A stretch of DNA of 64,000 nucleotides from Pseudonocardia sp. T1-2H (GTDB lineage: Bacteria > Actinomycetota > Actinomycetes > Mycobacteriales > Pseudonocardiaceae): positions 5,146,001 to 5,210,000 of the forward strand of contig NZ_JBBPCL010000001.1 of NCBI RefSeq assembly GCF_038039215.1, given 5' to 3'. A program made the translations under genes and the position numbers. Shown here one piece after another: positions 8,602 through 17,328 of this stretch (positions within the stretch are counted from its first letter, which is position 1; every line of letters begins with the position of its first letter). The notes beneath the pieces were generated by a model, which saw only the letters and a list, made by a program, of their open reading frames with translations, had not been told where the DNA came from and ran no database searches.

Positions 8602-10008
8602 ATGGCCCTCATGCATGTCCGGGGGCTCCGCCGCGCGCAGGTCGGCGCTTCGCGCGGGGCGTCGCGTCTCACGCTCGTCGGAGCCATGGTGACCGGGCTC
8701 GCCCTGGTCTCCGCCTGTTCCGCCCCGACCCCGTTGTGCGACCAGGCCGCCGCGCTCGTCCCGCAGGGCCAGCTGGCCCAGGCGGCCGAGCTGTACGCGC
8801 GCGCCCGGACCGTGGACGAGGGCGGCTGCGCGGACGACGGCCTCGGGACGGTCGGCGGGCTGTACCAGCAGGCGTTCACCGAGGCCGCGCGCGGCTCGAC
8901 GGCCGAGCGGACGGAGAACGTCCGGGGCGCCGTCGAGGCCTACGAGGCGGCGTTGCGGATCGACGCCGGTAACCAGGCCGCCGCCACCGGGCTGGCCCGT
9001 GTCGGGCGGCCCGTCGCCGCGGCACCCGGACCCCTGCCCGCGCCCGCACCGTCGGCCGGCCCCGTCCCGACGAGCTGGTGGGCCGGCAACGGGCCGATCA
9101 TGGTCGGAGCGATCCTGTTCGCGCTGCTCGCGGCGGCGGTGGCCGGATGGCTGGCCACGCGCCGTTCCCGGCAGGGCGACGAGTCCGTGCGCGAGCTCGT
9201 CGCCGGCTCCGGCGCGCAGGTGGAGGAGCGGACGCGCGGTTGGCTGTTCGGGTTCCAGCACCGGTTCCGGCAGCAGCAGGCAGAGATCCTCCAGCTGCGA
9301 CGGGTGCTGGACCGGATGCTCGGCGCGGGCGTGGCGGCCGGGGGCCCCCGGTACTTCGTGACGCGGACGGACGGCACCGGGCTCGCGGTGGGGGTCACGG
9401 TCGAGCTGCTGCTCGTCAGCGTCGCGGCTCCTCCGGCTGCGGACACCGACCCCGACCCGGACCTCCAACCCGCCCTCGAACCCGGCCACCGGCTCGTCGC
9501 CCGCCGGGTCCTGGACGACTCCGCGCCGGCGCCGCGCTGGTCGCCGAGCGAGGCGCCGGTCTCGGAGGTCGAGCGGGCGGCGTCGGAGCGGCGCTTCTAC
9601 TCGGAGTGGACCTGGGTGGAGGAGCTGTGGGTGACGCCCGTGCGCAGCTCCCCGTCGTTGCTGCCCCTCGACCTGGAGGACCTCGACGACCGCTGGTCCC
9701 CGCTGCTGCACGGGCTGTCCCCGGAGGACACCACCGGAACGCCGCTGTGCTCGCCGTCGGACGCGTTGCACGAGGCCGTCGGCAAGGCGCTGGCTGAGAC
9801 GGAGCAGGCGGACGGGGTGCGGGTCCGCACGCTCGCCGCCGTCGACGGGATCGTGGTCGGCCTCGCCCAGCACTGCCCGGTGCTCACCAACGCCCGGGTC
9901 CGCGCCCTGTCCCCCGAGGTGCTCGGGCTGGCGGCGTTCGAGTCCGCGGAGCGGGCGTTGGGGCGGGAGCTGGACGCGGTCGGGGAGCGGAGCCCGGTGC
10001 GGAGCTGA
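8602..10008 (+). CDS. Membrane protein with TPR-like N-terminal region, unknown function
   Basis: This 468-aa protein is not assigned to a known family. The N-terminus is signal-like, with a lipobox-like LVSACS (Cys39). A helical, TPR-like stretch follows (residues 45-135, ending AYEAALRIDAGNQAAATGLARV), then a Pro/Ala linker, a transmembrane helix (about 167-188), a coiled segment (FQHRFRQQQAEILQLRRVLDRML) and a C-terminal domain with many Trp/Asp residues (YSEWTWVEELWVTPV). The topology suggests an extracytoplasmic TPR region and a cytoplasmic C-terminal domain. It stands alone between the P450 and a convergent MerR gene. Confidence 0.6.
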   Translation: MALMHVRGLRRAQVGASRGASRLTLVGAMVTGLALVSACSAPTPLCDQAAALVPQGQLAQAAELYARARTVDEGGCADDGLGTVGGLYQQAFTEAARGSTAERTENVRGAVEAYEAALRIDAGNQAAATGLARVGRPVAAAPGPLPAPAPSAGPVPTSWWAGNGPIMVGAILFALLAAAVAGWLATRRSRQGDESVRELVAGSGAQVEERTRGWLFGFQHRFRQQQAEILQLRRVLDRMLGAGVAAGGPRYFVTRTDGTGLAVGVTVELLLVSVAAPPAADTDPDPDLQPALEPGHRLVARRVLDDSAPAPRWSPSEAPVSEVERAASERRFYSEWTWVEELWVTPVRSSPSLLPLDLEDLDDRWSPLLHGLSPEDTTGTPLCSPSDALHEAVGKALAETEQADGVRVRTLAAVDGIVVGLAQHCPVLTNARVRALSPEVLGLAAFESAERALGRELDAVGERSPVRS

Positions 10009-10503
10009 TCAGCGCGGGCGTGGTCCGGCGCCGCCGGCGTGCCGGGCCTCGTCCCGGAGCCGGCCGACGAAGTCCTCCACCTCGGCGACCTGGTCACGCA
10101 GCTTCCCCAGGCGCTCCTCGGCCCGGTCGAGGTAGTGCTCGAGGTCCCGGCGCAGCCGAGCGCCGCTGTCCTCGTCGGACGCCTGGCCGGTGCGGGGCCA
10201 GACCAGCGCGCTCTCGCGGTCGCCCGTCTCGGCCTCGGCGCTCAGCAGCTCGCGGATCTCGAGCAGGTGCCGCATCTGGTCCAGGGTGAAGTTGAGCGGC
10301 TTCATGTAGCGCAGGAGCTTGATCCGGGCGACGTCCTCCTCGCTGTAGAGGCGGAACCCGCCCGGGCTGCGGGAGCTGGGCTTGACGAGGCCCATCTCCT
10401 CCCAGTGCCGGATCGAGCGGATCGAGAGGTCCACGCGAGCCGCGACCTCGCCGATCTGGAGCAGCGGCCGCGGTGGGTCGTCGGTGCTCGGCTCGTCCCG
10501 CAT
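10009..10503 (-). CDS. MerR family transcriptional regulator
   Basis: This is a 164-aa protein with an N-terminal MerR winged helix (residues 14-83: LLQIGEVAARVDLSIRSIRH, GGFRLYSEEDVARI) and a C-terminal coiled coil (about 115-155, RRDLEHYLDRAEERLGKLRD). No cysteine cluster for metal sensing is present. The ATG is only 14 bases after the rfbC stop, so it is probably transcribed with rfbB and rfbC. That is an unusual place for a MerR regulator and makes feedback on the rhamnose operon possible. The effector is unknown. Confidence 0.85.
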   Translation of the reverse strand: MRDEPSTDDPPRPLLQIGEVAARVDLSIRSIRHWEEMGLVKPSSRSPGGFRLYSEEDVARIKLLRYMKPLNFTLDQMRHLLEIRELLSAEAETGDRESALVWPRTGQASDEDSGARLRRDLEHYLDRAEERLGKLRDQVAEVEDFVGRLRDEARHAGGAGPRPR

Positions 10504-10517
10504 CCGGACATCCTGCC

Positions 10518-11117
10518 TCAGCCGCGAAGCTCCTCGTACCAGGCCGTGCAGGCCTGGTAGGACGGCAACAGCCCCGCGTCGCGCGCCTCGGCCAGCGAGG
10601 GTGCGTCGCGGTCCTTGTCCGACAGGATTGGCGCGAGGTCACCGGGCCAGGGCAGGCCCAGGGCCGGATCCAGCGGGGAGATGCCGTGCTCTCCGCCGGG
10701 GTTGTAGCCCGTCGAGCACAGATAGGCCATCACCGTGTCCTCGGTCAGCGCGACGAACGCGTGCCCGAGGCCCTCGGAGAGATAGACCGCGCGCATCGAC
10801 TGCGAGTCCAGCTCGACGGCGACGTGCTCGCCGAAGGTCGGCGACCCGACCCGGACGTCGACGATCACGTCCAGCAGCCGACCCGACGGGCAGTACACGT
10901 ACTTGGCCTGCCCCGGCGGGGTGTCCGCGAAGTGCACCCCCCGGATGACCCCCCGCGCGGACACGCTGTGGTTGGTCTGCGCCACCGTCAGGTCGAAGCC
11001 CAGCGCCTCCCGGAAGGCGACACCCTGGAACGGGGCCGCGAAGACCCCGCGGGAGTCCGGGAACGACGGCGGCTCGAACACCCACGCCCCGGCGATGTCG
11101 AGCTCGGTGGCCTTCAC
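10518..11117 (-). CDS. rfbC: dTDP-4-dehydrorhamnose 3,5-epimerase
   Basis: This 199-aa cupin epimerase carries out the third step of dTDP-L-rhamnose synthesis, epimerising C3 and C5 of dTDP-4-keto-6-deoxyglucose. Visible family features are FPDSRGVFAAPFQ, the QTNHSVSARGVIRGVHF block with the catalytic His, KYVYCPSGRLLDVIVDVR, and LSEGLGHAFVAL. The start is the GTG at 11117 (KATELDIAGAW follows), which overlaps the rfbB stop by four bases. An ATG 69 bases further upstream would lie inside rfbB and is unlikely. Length is typical. Confidence 0.93.
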   Translation of the reverse strand: MKATELDIAGAWVFEPPSFPDSRGVFAAPFQGVAFREALGFDLTVAQTNHSVSARGVIRGVHFADTPPGQAKYVYCPSGRLLDVIVDVRVGSPTFGEHVAVELDSQSMRAVYLSEGLGHAFVALTEDTVMAYLCSTGYNPGGEHGISPLDPALGLPWPGDLAPILSDKDRDAPSLAEARDAGLLPSYQACTAWYEELRG

Positions 11118-12112
11118 CGGTGCGCCCCCGCCCCCTGTGAGGCAGCCTTGAGCGGCTCCCACCAGGACCGGTTCTCCCGGTACCACGCCACCACCTCGGC
11201 CAGCCCGGTCTCGAACGACACCGCCGGCGAGTACCCCAGCTCGTCGCGGATCTTCGACCAGTCCACCGAATAGCGCCGGTCATGCCCCTTGCGGTCCTCG
11301 ACCGGCTCGATCATCGACCCGTCCGCGCCCACCGCGTCCAGAAGCCTGTAGGTGAGCTCCTTGTTGGTCAGCTCGGTCCCGCCGCCGATGTTGTAGATCT
11401 CCCCCGCCCGGCCGGCCTGCGCGACCAGCGCGATGCCCGCGCAGTGGTCGTCGACGTGCAACCAGTCCCGCACGTTCAACCCGTCCCCGTACAACGGGAC
11501 CCGCTTGCCGTCCAACAGGTTGGACACGAACAGCGGGATGACCTTCTCCGGGAACTGGTGCGGCCCGTAGTTGTTCGAACACCGGGTGATGCACACGTTC
11601 AACCCGTGCGTGCGGTGATACGCCCGCGCCAACAGATCCGAGCTCGCCTTCGACGCCGAGTACGGCGAGTTGGGCTCCAACGGCCACGTCTCCGGCCACG
11701 AACCCTCCTCGATGGATCCGTACACCTCGTCCGTGGACACGTGCACGAACTTGCCGACCCCGGCGTCCAACGCGGCCTGCAACAGCACCTGCGTCCCCAC
11801 CACATTGGTCGACACGAAGTCCGCCGCGCCCGAGATCGACCGGTCCACATGCGACTCCGCCGCGAAGTGCACCACCAGGTCCGTGCCGCCCATCAGCGTC
11901 GACATCAGCGCCGGGTCACGGATGTCGCCCTCCACGAACTCCACCCGCGGCGAGTCCAGCACCCCGGACAGGTTCGTCAACGTCCCCGCATAGGTCAGCA
12001 GGTCCAGCACCACGAACTCCGCACCGGCCAGGCCCGGGTAGGCACCCGACACCGCCCGCCGCACGAAGTTCGACCCGATGAACCCGGCCCCGCCCGTCAC
12101 CAACACCCGCAT
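11114..12112 (-). CDS. rfbB: dTDP-glucose 4,6-dehydratase
   Basis: This 332-aa extended short-chain dehydrogenase converts dTDP-glucose to dTDP-4-keto-6-deoxyglucose. The NAD motif TGGAGFIGSNF lies at residues 6-16. FAAESHVDRSI follows, then the catalytic STDEVYG (about 121-127) and YSASKASSDLL (Tyr/Lys, about 147-157), and CSNNYGPHQFPEKVIP, which is specific to this enzyme. The start is only 20 bases from the divergent rfbD start, so the two promoters must overlap or lie inside the genes. The upstream enzyme of the pathway, RfbA, is not in the window. Confidence 0.95.
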   Translation of the reverse strand: MRVLVTGGAGFIGSNFVRRAVSGAYPGLAGAEFVVLDLLTYAGTLTNLSGVLDSPRVEFVEGDIRDPALMSTLMGGTDLVVHFAAESHVDRSISGAADFVSTNVVGTQVLLQAALDAGVGKFVHVSTDEVYGSIEEGSWPETWPLEPNSPYSASKASSDLLARAYHRTHGLNVCITRCSNNYGPHQFPEKVIPLFVSNLLDGKRVPLYGDGLNVRDWLHVDDHCAGIALVAQAGRAGEIYNIGGGTELTNKELTYRLLDAVGADGSMIEPVEDRKGHDRRYSVDWSKIRDELGYSPAVSFETGLAEVVAWYRENRSWWEPLKAASQGAGAHR

Positions 12113-12132
12113 ACGCGGCAGAGTAACGAGCC

Positions 12133-12978
12133 ATGCGCGCGATCATCCTGGGTGCTCGTGGCCAGCTCGGCTCGGCGCTGGCCGCCGCGATCCCGGACGC
12201 CACGGCCCTGTCCCGCACGGACCTCGACATCACCGATGCCGACGCCGTCGCCGCCTTCGACTGGTCCGGCCACGACACGATCCTGAACGCCGCCGCCTAC
12301 ACCGCCGTCGACGCCGCCGAGACTCCGGAGGGGCGCGTCGCCGCGTGGCGCGCCAACGCCGTCGGCCCGGCCAACCTCGCCCGGGCCGCCCGGGAGCACG
12401 ACCTGCGGCTCGTCCACGTGTCGAGCGAGTACGTCTTCGACGGCACCCACGGCGGCCCGATCCCCGAGACCACGCCGCTGTCCCCGCTCAGCACGTACGG
12501 CGCGTCGAAGGCGGCGGGCGACGTCGCCGTGGCGCTCGCGCCGAGGCACTACGTCGTCCGCACGACCTGGGTCGTCGGGGCGGGCGGCAACTTCGTGCGC
12601 ACGATGTCGGGGCTCGCCGGGCGCAGGATCTCCCCCGCTGTCGTCGCGGACCAGATCGGCCGGCCCACCTTCGCCACGGACCTCGCCGCCGCCATCCTGA
12701 CGCTGCTCGACGGCGACGCCGAACCCGGCACCTACAACCTCACCAACACCGGCGAGCCCGTGAGCTGGGCGGACGTCGCCCGCGCGGTCTACGAACACGC
12801 GGGGCGGCCCGGTTCGGACGTCCGGGACACGAGCACCGCGGAGTACTTCGCGGACAAGCCGTCGGCCGCGGCCCGCCCGCTGAACAGCGTGCTGGACCTG
12901 GACAAGGCCGCGAAGGCCGGCGTCGTGCTGCCGGACTGGCGGCGGAGCCTCGCGGAGTACCTGCACGCTCTAGCGTAG
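12133..12978 (+). CDS. rfbD: dTDP-4-dehydrorhamnose reductase
   Basis: This 281-aa NAD(P)-dependent reductase makes dTDP-L-rhamnose, the last step of the pathway. Motifs: GARGQLGSALA (residues 7-17), NAAAYTAVDAAE (about 55-66), HVSSEYVFDGT (about 95-105), the YGASKAAGD catalytic Tyr/Lys (about 122-130), and RTTWVVGAGGNFVRTM. It is typical in length and divergent from rfbBC. Together rfbB, rfbC and rfbD cover all steps after dTDP-glucose. Confidence 0.93.
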   Translation: MRAIILGARGQLGSALAAAIPDATALSRTDLDITDADAVAAFDWSGHDTILNAAAYTAVDAAETPEGRVAAWRANAVGPANLARAAREHDLRLVHVSSEYVFDGTHGGPIPETTPLSPLSTYGASKAAGDVAVALAPRHYVVRTTWVVGAGGNFVRTMSGLAGRRISPAVVADQIGRPTFATDLAAAILTLLDGDAEPGTYNLTNTGEPVSWADVARAVYEHAGRPGSDVRDTSTAEYFADKPSAAARPLNSVLDLDKAAKAGVVLPDWRRSLAEYLHALA

Positions 12979-13295
12979 GTCCATGCGCCACCGGTCGCGC
13001 ACCTGGCGTGATCCCCAGCGAGCCGCCAGACCGACGCGCGCAGCCGGGATCACCGGGATCTGCCACCGGACCTGGTGGTATCGGGCTCAGCCGGGTGTTC
13101 CCGATGCTGCCGGCGCCCCGCGCGGGCCGGTCACGAGTCCTCCGCAATGGCACCTCGAGCCCCACGCCGCGCTGTACATCGCGCGACGGGAAGGCCATCG
13201 GGTCGCTGCACGAACGGTATCGGGGCGGTCGGGTCCGGCAAGTTCCTCCGCACGGCGCAGGTCGGCGCGTAAGGACGAGCAGTGTCAGTACGACG
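12979..13295. other. 317-base gap, no recognisable gene
   Basis: This stretch lies between the end of rfbD and the stop of the nucleotidyltransferase gene (two genes meeting tail to tail). Both strands were read. Frames are open in places because of GC content, but none gives a recognisable protein or a credible ribosome site. A decayed fragment is possible. Confidence 0.5.
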
Positions 13296-14159
13296 TTATA
13301 AGACGCCGATCCGCACGGATGCGGACGATCCGGGAGCCGACGACGAGACGGCGATCGGCTCCGGGAGCGGGTCGACGTCCTGTGCCCCCGCTGTCTCCCA
13401 GACCATCCAGGGCCTGAAATTCGCCTGATACGCGGCTTCCAGCGCGTTGCGCTCCTTGACCGTGTCCGCCGGCTGCCAGAAGCCACGATAGGAGTGCCCG
13501 AGCAGCCGACCCTCCTTCGCCAGGGTCCCACAGGCGTCGGCGACCAGGTCACAGTTCTCGGGGAGATACTCGAAGATCTCCGGGCGCAACACGAAGTAGC
13601 CACCGTTCTCCCACAGCGCCATCTCCTGCAGCGTGGTGATCGACGAGATGGTGCTGTCGTCGCCCACGTCGACGCAGTGGAACGCCGACTGCGGCGGCAC
13701 CGCCAGCAGCGCACCGACCGCGTCGGACGCCCGGAATCGGTCGACCATCTCGTTGAGCGGCAGATCCGTGAGCACGTCGGCGTAGTTGGCGAGAAACATG
13801 TCCTCGCCCTCGACGAGTGCCTTCACTCGGCGCAGCCGCTCGCCGATTGGGCTGTCCAGCCCGGTGTGCACGAATGTGATCGTCCAGTCCTCAATGTCGC
13901 TGCCGAGCAGCTCGACGTCCCCGCCGCGCAGCACGAAGTCGTTGGACGCGGTCTCGTCGTAGTGCAGGAAGAAGTCCTTGATGTGGTGGGCGCCGTAGCC
14001 CAGGCACAGTACGAAGTCCCTGTGTCCGAAGTGGGCGTAGTACCGCATCACGTGCCAGATCAGCGGCCGGGGACCGACCGGATGCATGGGCTTGGGCAGG
14101 TCGGACACGCCGTCGCGCATCCGCATCCCAAATCCGCCGCAGAACAGGACGACCTTCAT
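13296..14159 (-). CDS. Sugar-phosphate nucleotidyltransferase, RfbF-like (glucose-1-phosphate cytidylyltransferase type)
   Basis: This 287-aa nucleotidyltransferase has the N-terminal GT-A signature VVLFCGGFGMRMRD followed by LPKPMHPVGPRPLIWHVM. Also present are GYGAHHIKDFF, TFVHTGLDSPIGERLRRVK, FLANYADVLTDLPL (metal site) and GGYFVLRPEIFEYLP. The block layout is closest to glucose-1-phosphate cytidylyltransferase (RfbF) and differs from RfbA. The C-terminal 35 residues (from about 250) are Ser/Pro-rich and lack family features. It would make CDP-glucose or another NDP-sugar. With rfbA absent, a role as thymidylyltransferase cannot be ruled out. It lies downstream of the aminotransferase on the same strand, across a 550-base gap. 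Confidence 0.75.
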   Translation of the reverse strand: MKVVLFCGGFGMRMRDGVSDLPKPMHPVGPRPLIWHVMRYYAHFGHRDFVLCLGYGAHHIKDFFLHYDETASNDFVLRGGDVELLGSDIEDWTITFVHTGLDSPIGERLRRVKALVEGEDMFLANYADVLTDLPLNEMVDRFRASDAVGALLAVPPQSAFHCVDVGDDSTISSITTLQEMALWENGGYFVLRPEIFEYLPENCDLVADACGTLAKEGRLLGHSYRGFWQPADTVKERNALEAAYQANFRPWMVWETAGAQDVDPLPEPIAVSSSAPGSSASVRIGVL

Positions 14160-14709
14160 ATCCGGCCACCTCCAGTATCGCGATCTAAGGACGCTCTTGG
14201 GTTCTCGTCATCGGAAGCACCCGACCGCTCGTCGGCCGCCCAGCAGCCGGGCTGCTGACGCGGCGCGGGGTGCATCACGGCGTAAGGCCGTTTGTGAACT
14301 CGCACGCTCGGTCACGTGTGTTACGCCGAACTCCAGGGAGCCACGCCAGATGTGGCCTGCCGTCGCACTGTTGATCGACCAGCGTGTACGGCCGCCGCTC
14401 AGTTTGCCACTTCCGGTCCGCCCGACGGTCGACCGCGAGCCGGACGTAATCGGGAGCTACGAAATTTGCCTATTCCATGAAGCATGCTCCTCACTGAAGC
14501 TTATCAGCTCCCTCTCCGTATTGTCACGGATGATTTCAGTCGTCGGCCTACCGGATCGTCGCATTTTGATGACATATTCTTCGGCCCGCCGAGCTGCTCG
14601 GGGGGCTAATTGCCGAGGAGCGTCTAGCGGAGGCGCGCATTGGAAACGAAGGGCATGTGATCGACGGCAGTACGGGAAACGGCGCTTCACATCTCGGCGG
14701 TGGGCATCG
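14160..14709. other. 550-base gap with a possible 3' gene remnant
   Basis: No intact gene is seen. On the minus strand, roughly 14460-14610 reads as a plausible protein tail (RRAEEYVIKMRRSGRPTTE and a stop after SWNRQIS), with lower GC than its surroundings. It has no start and no upstream body, so it may be the end of a deleted gene. The rest may hold the promoter of the nucleotidyltransferase gene at 14159. Confidence 0.35.
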
Positions 14710-16053
14710 TCACGGGCGCAGGCCCCGGGGCTTTGCATACAGACGATGCGCGGGCGCCACGGGGCGGCCACTGAACAAGTCCTCCGGCCGGCCGGTCTCG
14801 AGGGCCTTCCGGTAGGCGACCACGGCACCACGAGCAGCCTCTACGGTCTGTTCGACGTCGACGTCGGTGTGCGCCGCCGAGATCACATAGGACTGGCCGA
14901 GGACCCCTCGCCGCAGGATCTCCTGCAGAAACAAGGTGCGCATCGCCTGCGACGGGGCTCCGCTCGCGTCAGTCGTCCGGAAGACCAGACACGCCGGTCG
15001 CCCGACGACCGACAGGTGCGCGGCGACGCCGGCCTCGGCCGCCACGGAGTTCACGCCGGCGGCCAGCGCTGCGCCTTGCCGCTCCATCGTGGCGATCGGG
15101 TCGGTCTCGGTGTAGGCGCGCGCCACTGCGCGGAACGCAGCCAGTGACATCGCGTCCCCTCCGTGGGTGCTCGACAGCAGGAAGACCCTGGGTCGGTCGG
15201 TCTTCAGCCCGCCCAACTCCATTAGCTCACGGCGCCCGGCGAGCGCGGCGATGGGGAAGCCGTTGCCCATACCTTTGCCCCATGTCGAGAGGTCGGGCCT
15301 TACTCCGTAGACCGACTGCGCTCCGCCGGCGGCCCAGCGAAACCCCGTGATGGTCTCGTCGAAGATCAGTACGACGTTGTGCTGATCGCACAGCTGGCGG
15401 ACGCCGGCCAGAAAACCCGGCGCGGGCTCCGTCTGCCCGGTGGCCGCCTCCATGATGACGCAGGCAACCTCCCCCTCGTTCTCTCGAAGGGTCTGCCGTA
15501 GTGAGCCGAGGTCGTTGTATCCGAAGTAGCGGACGAGCGCCCGGATCGCCTCCGGGACCCCGGTATTGATCGGTAGAGTCCCGACGAACCAGTCCTGTGA
15601 GCTGAAATACGGCTGGTCGCGACACATCACCACGAGGTCGCGCCCAGTGGCGGCCCGGGAGAGCCGGATAGCAGCGCTGGTCGCATCCGAGGCGTTCTTG
15701 GCGAACTTGACCATGTCGGCCGAGGGGACCAGGCGAAGGAAGTCCTCTGCGGCGGCGAGCTCCACTTCTGTTGGGCGGGTGAACGATATTCCGTCGTCCA
15801 ACACAGCCCGGACCGCATCCACCACGGGCTGGTAGCCATGCCCGAGAGTCACCGCGCGCATACCCATGCCATATTCGACGAACTCGTTTCCGTCAACGTC
15901 CCAGACCCGGGCTCCGCGGCCGCGGACCAGGATCGGAGCCATCTTCTCCGGGTACTGATCGGAGCCTTTGGCGAAGGTATGAGCCCCACCCGGAACAAGG
16001 TCGTGCAAGCGATCCTGGTAGACATTCGATCGCTCGAAACTCACACCCGTCAT
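14710..16053 (-). CDS. Class III aminotransferase, glutamate-1-semialdehyde aminomutase-like
   Basis: This 447-aa PLP enzyme has VPGGAHTFAKGSDQYPEKM at the N-terminus, FAKNASDATSAAIRLSRAATG, the conserved FDETITGFRWAAGG and the PLP-lysine loop LSTWGKGMGNGFPIAAL (about residues 262-278). The fold is that of HemL. The position in a sugar cluster next to a nucleotidyltransferase, and the absence of other haem genes, suggest it aminates a sugar or small substituent instead. The start is ATG 16053, with GGAGG eight bases before it. A longer frame exists upstream but has no ribosome site. Sugar aminotransferases are usually of the DegT family, so this is unusual. Confidence 0.8.
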   Translation of the reverse strand: MTGVSFERSNVYQDRLHDLVPGGAHTFAKGSDQYPEKMAPILVRGRGARVWDVDGNEFVEYGMGMRAVTLGHGYQPVVDAVRAVLDDGISFTRPTEVELAAAEDFLRLVPSADMVKFAKNASDATSAAIRLSRAATGRDLVVMCRDQPYFSSQDWFVGTLPINTGVPEAIRALVRYFGYNDLGSLRQTLRENEGEVACVIMEAATGQTEPAPGFLAGVRQLCDQHNVVLIFDETITGFRWAAGGAQSVYGVRPDLSTWGKGMGNGFPIAALAGRRELMELGGLKTDRPRVFLLSSTHGGDAMSLAAFRAVARAYTETDPIATMERQGAALAAGVNSVAAEAGVAAHLSVVGRPACLVFRTTDASGAPSQAMRTLFLQEILRRGVLGQSYVISAAHTDVDVEQTVEAARGAVVAYRKALETGRPEDLFSGRPVAPAHRLYAKPRGLRP

Positions 16054-17328
16054 CAGTGATCCTCCGCGTCTCCGTTTGAGCAATTCCCTGCCAGTGCGGG
16101 CTCGCCCCACACTGGTCCTGGCCGACCGGAAGACTCTTCGTCCACGGAGGAGTCGCGACTTCCACATGATCATCGCGCCGACGGCGAGTCGTCCGTTCTC
16201 GACGAGACGCGGGTCGAGGCGAATCGACCGAGCGATCGCTGAATCTCATGGTCTTCGTCCAGAAAGCTTCATCCAAGACAGCCAGTCACAGTCCAGATAC
16301 AGAACGTTGGGAGGGGTCGGCGGGCGATCCGGAGTGGGAGAGGCCGGTCTTGCTCGAGGTGCCCGCGGCAGCGTTTCGACGGTGCTCGTGGACGCCCGGC
16401 TTCGCTCGCCAACTTTCGGACAGCATATGACGAACCATCCTCGACGACCAAGGGCTCGCGCATGTCTATGCCCCCGCGAGCGTCCTGCACGGCCTTCAGG
16501 CCCGACCCGAAGCAGACCGGCCGATGATCGCGACTGCACATTCGCAGCCCTGCCGCCACGCACCAAGGTGATCAGCGAAAGGATCTATCGCGGTGCGTGG
16601 GTGAGCTGCTGCTGGATCGATTCCACCCTCACTGGCCGAGCCACTCGCTTCCTGCTCGTCAGGCAGAGGAAATTGATCGACTCATGGCGCCGAGCTGATC
16701 TAGTTCACGCTGCCGGAATCGCGTGGGACGGTGGCGGCACGCCGGGCTCCAAACTGACCCGACGAGTCATTTGTCCGCATTCCGGTCCGAGCAGAATAGG
16801 CCGGTGATCGTCAGTTGCCGACCGCATCGACCCTTGATCAATACTAGCCCAAGCAGGTGACGAATCGGCTGACCGAGCCGCGATAGGTAACACAGCGCGT
16901 CCCCGATCCGAGCCGAGCACCAGACCGCACGCCCGTTCGTGCTTCGATCGGTCACGAATTGCGTATGCAGTGTCACACACGGTTTGGATCAATCAGTAGC
17001 ACCGAAGGATACCTATGCCTCTGCAGACGCACTCGGTGAGCTGCGCGCCGTCTGTGCGACCGAGGGGCACAGATGGAGGACCCCGAGTGAGCTGCGGTTT
17101 TTCTACGGCCAGACTGCCAGTCTGTTGCCGACCATCCTGCCGCTCCGGCTGTCCCGTGCTGATCACAGCACGCCTCGCCGCCCAGTTCCGAAGAGCCCGG
17201 AGAGCCCGTTCTGATCGGACAACCTTCGCCCGATACGGCGGCAGGTTCAAGCAAACACCAGAGAGCCCAGCTGATACGAGAAGCTTGTTCTTGTCTCAAC
17301 TCCTCAGAGGGGAACGGAGTTCACTGCT
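16054..17328. other. 1.3-kb stretch of lower GC with no convincing gene
   Basis: Both strands were read. Open frames here are short and overlap on both strands, and none shows a recognisable motif. GC is lower than the core of the window, in line with the following fusion gene. The right end should contain the promoter and leader of the fusion gene; an AGGGGAACGGAG purine tract lies about 12 bases before its ATG. The stretch is probably the scar of a deleted gene, or a boundary between separately acquired blocks. Confidence 0.5.

Noticed and set aside
7831..9873. 680-codon minus-strand frame under the P450 and membrane protein genes
   Set aside because: Opposite both supported genes, repetitive low-complexity translation, no start context.
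13075..13272. 65-codon plus-strand frame between rfbD and the nucleotidyltransferase
   Set aside because: Arg/Ala/Cys-rich with no motif; lies in a gap between convergent genes where no expression is expected.
16993..17299. Short minus-strand frames before the fusion gene
   Set aside because: Several overlapping frames of similar length, none with recognisable features or a ribosome site.
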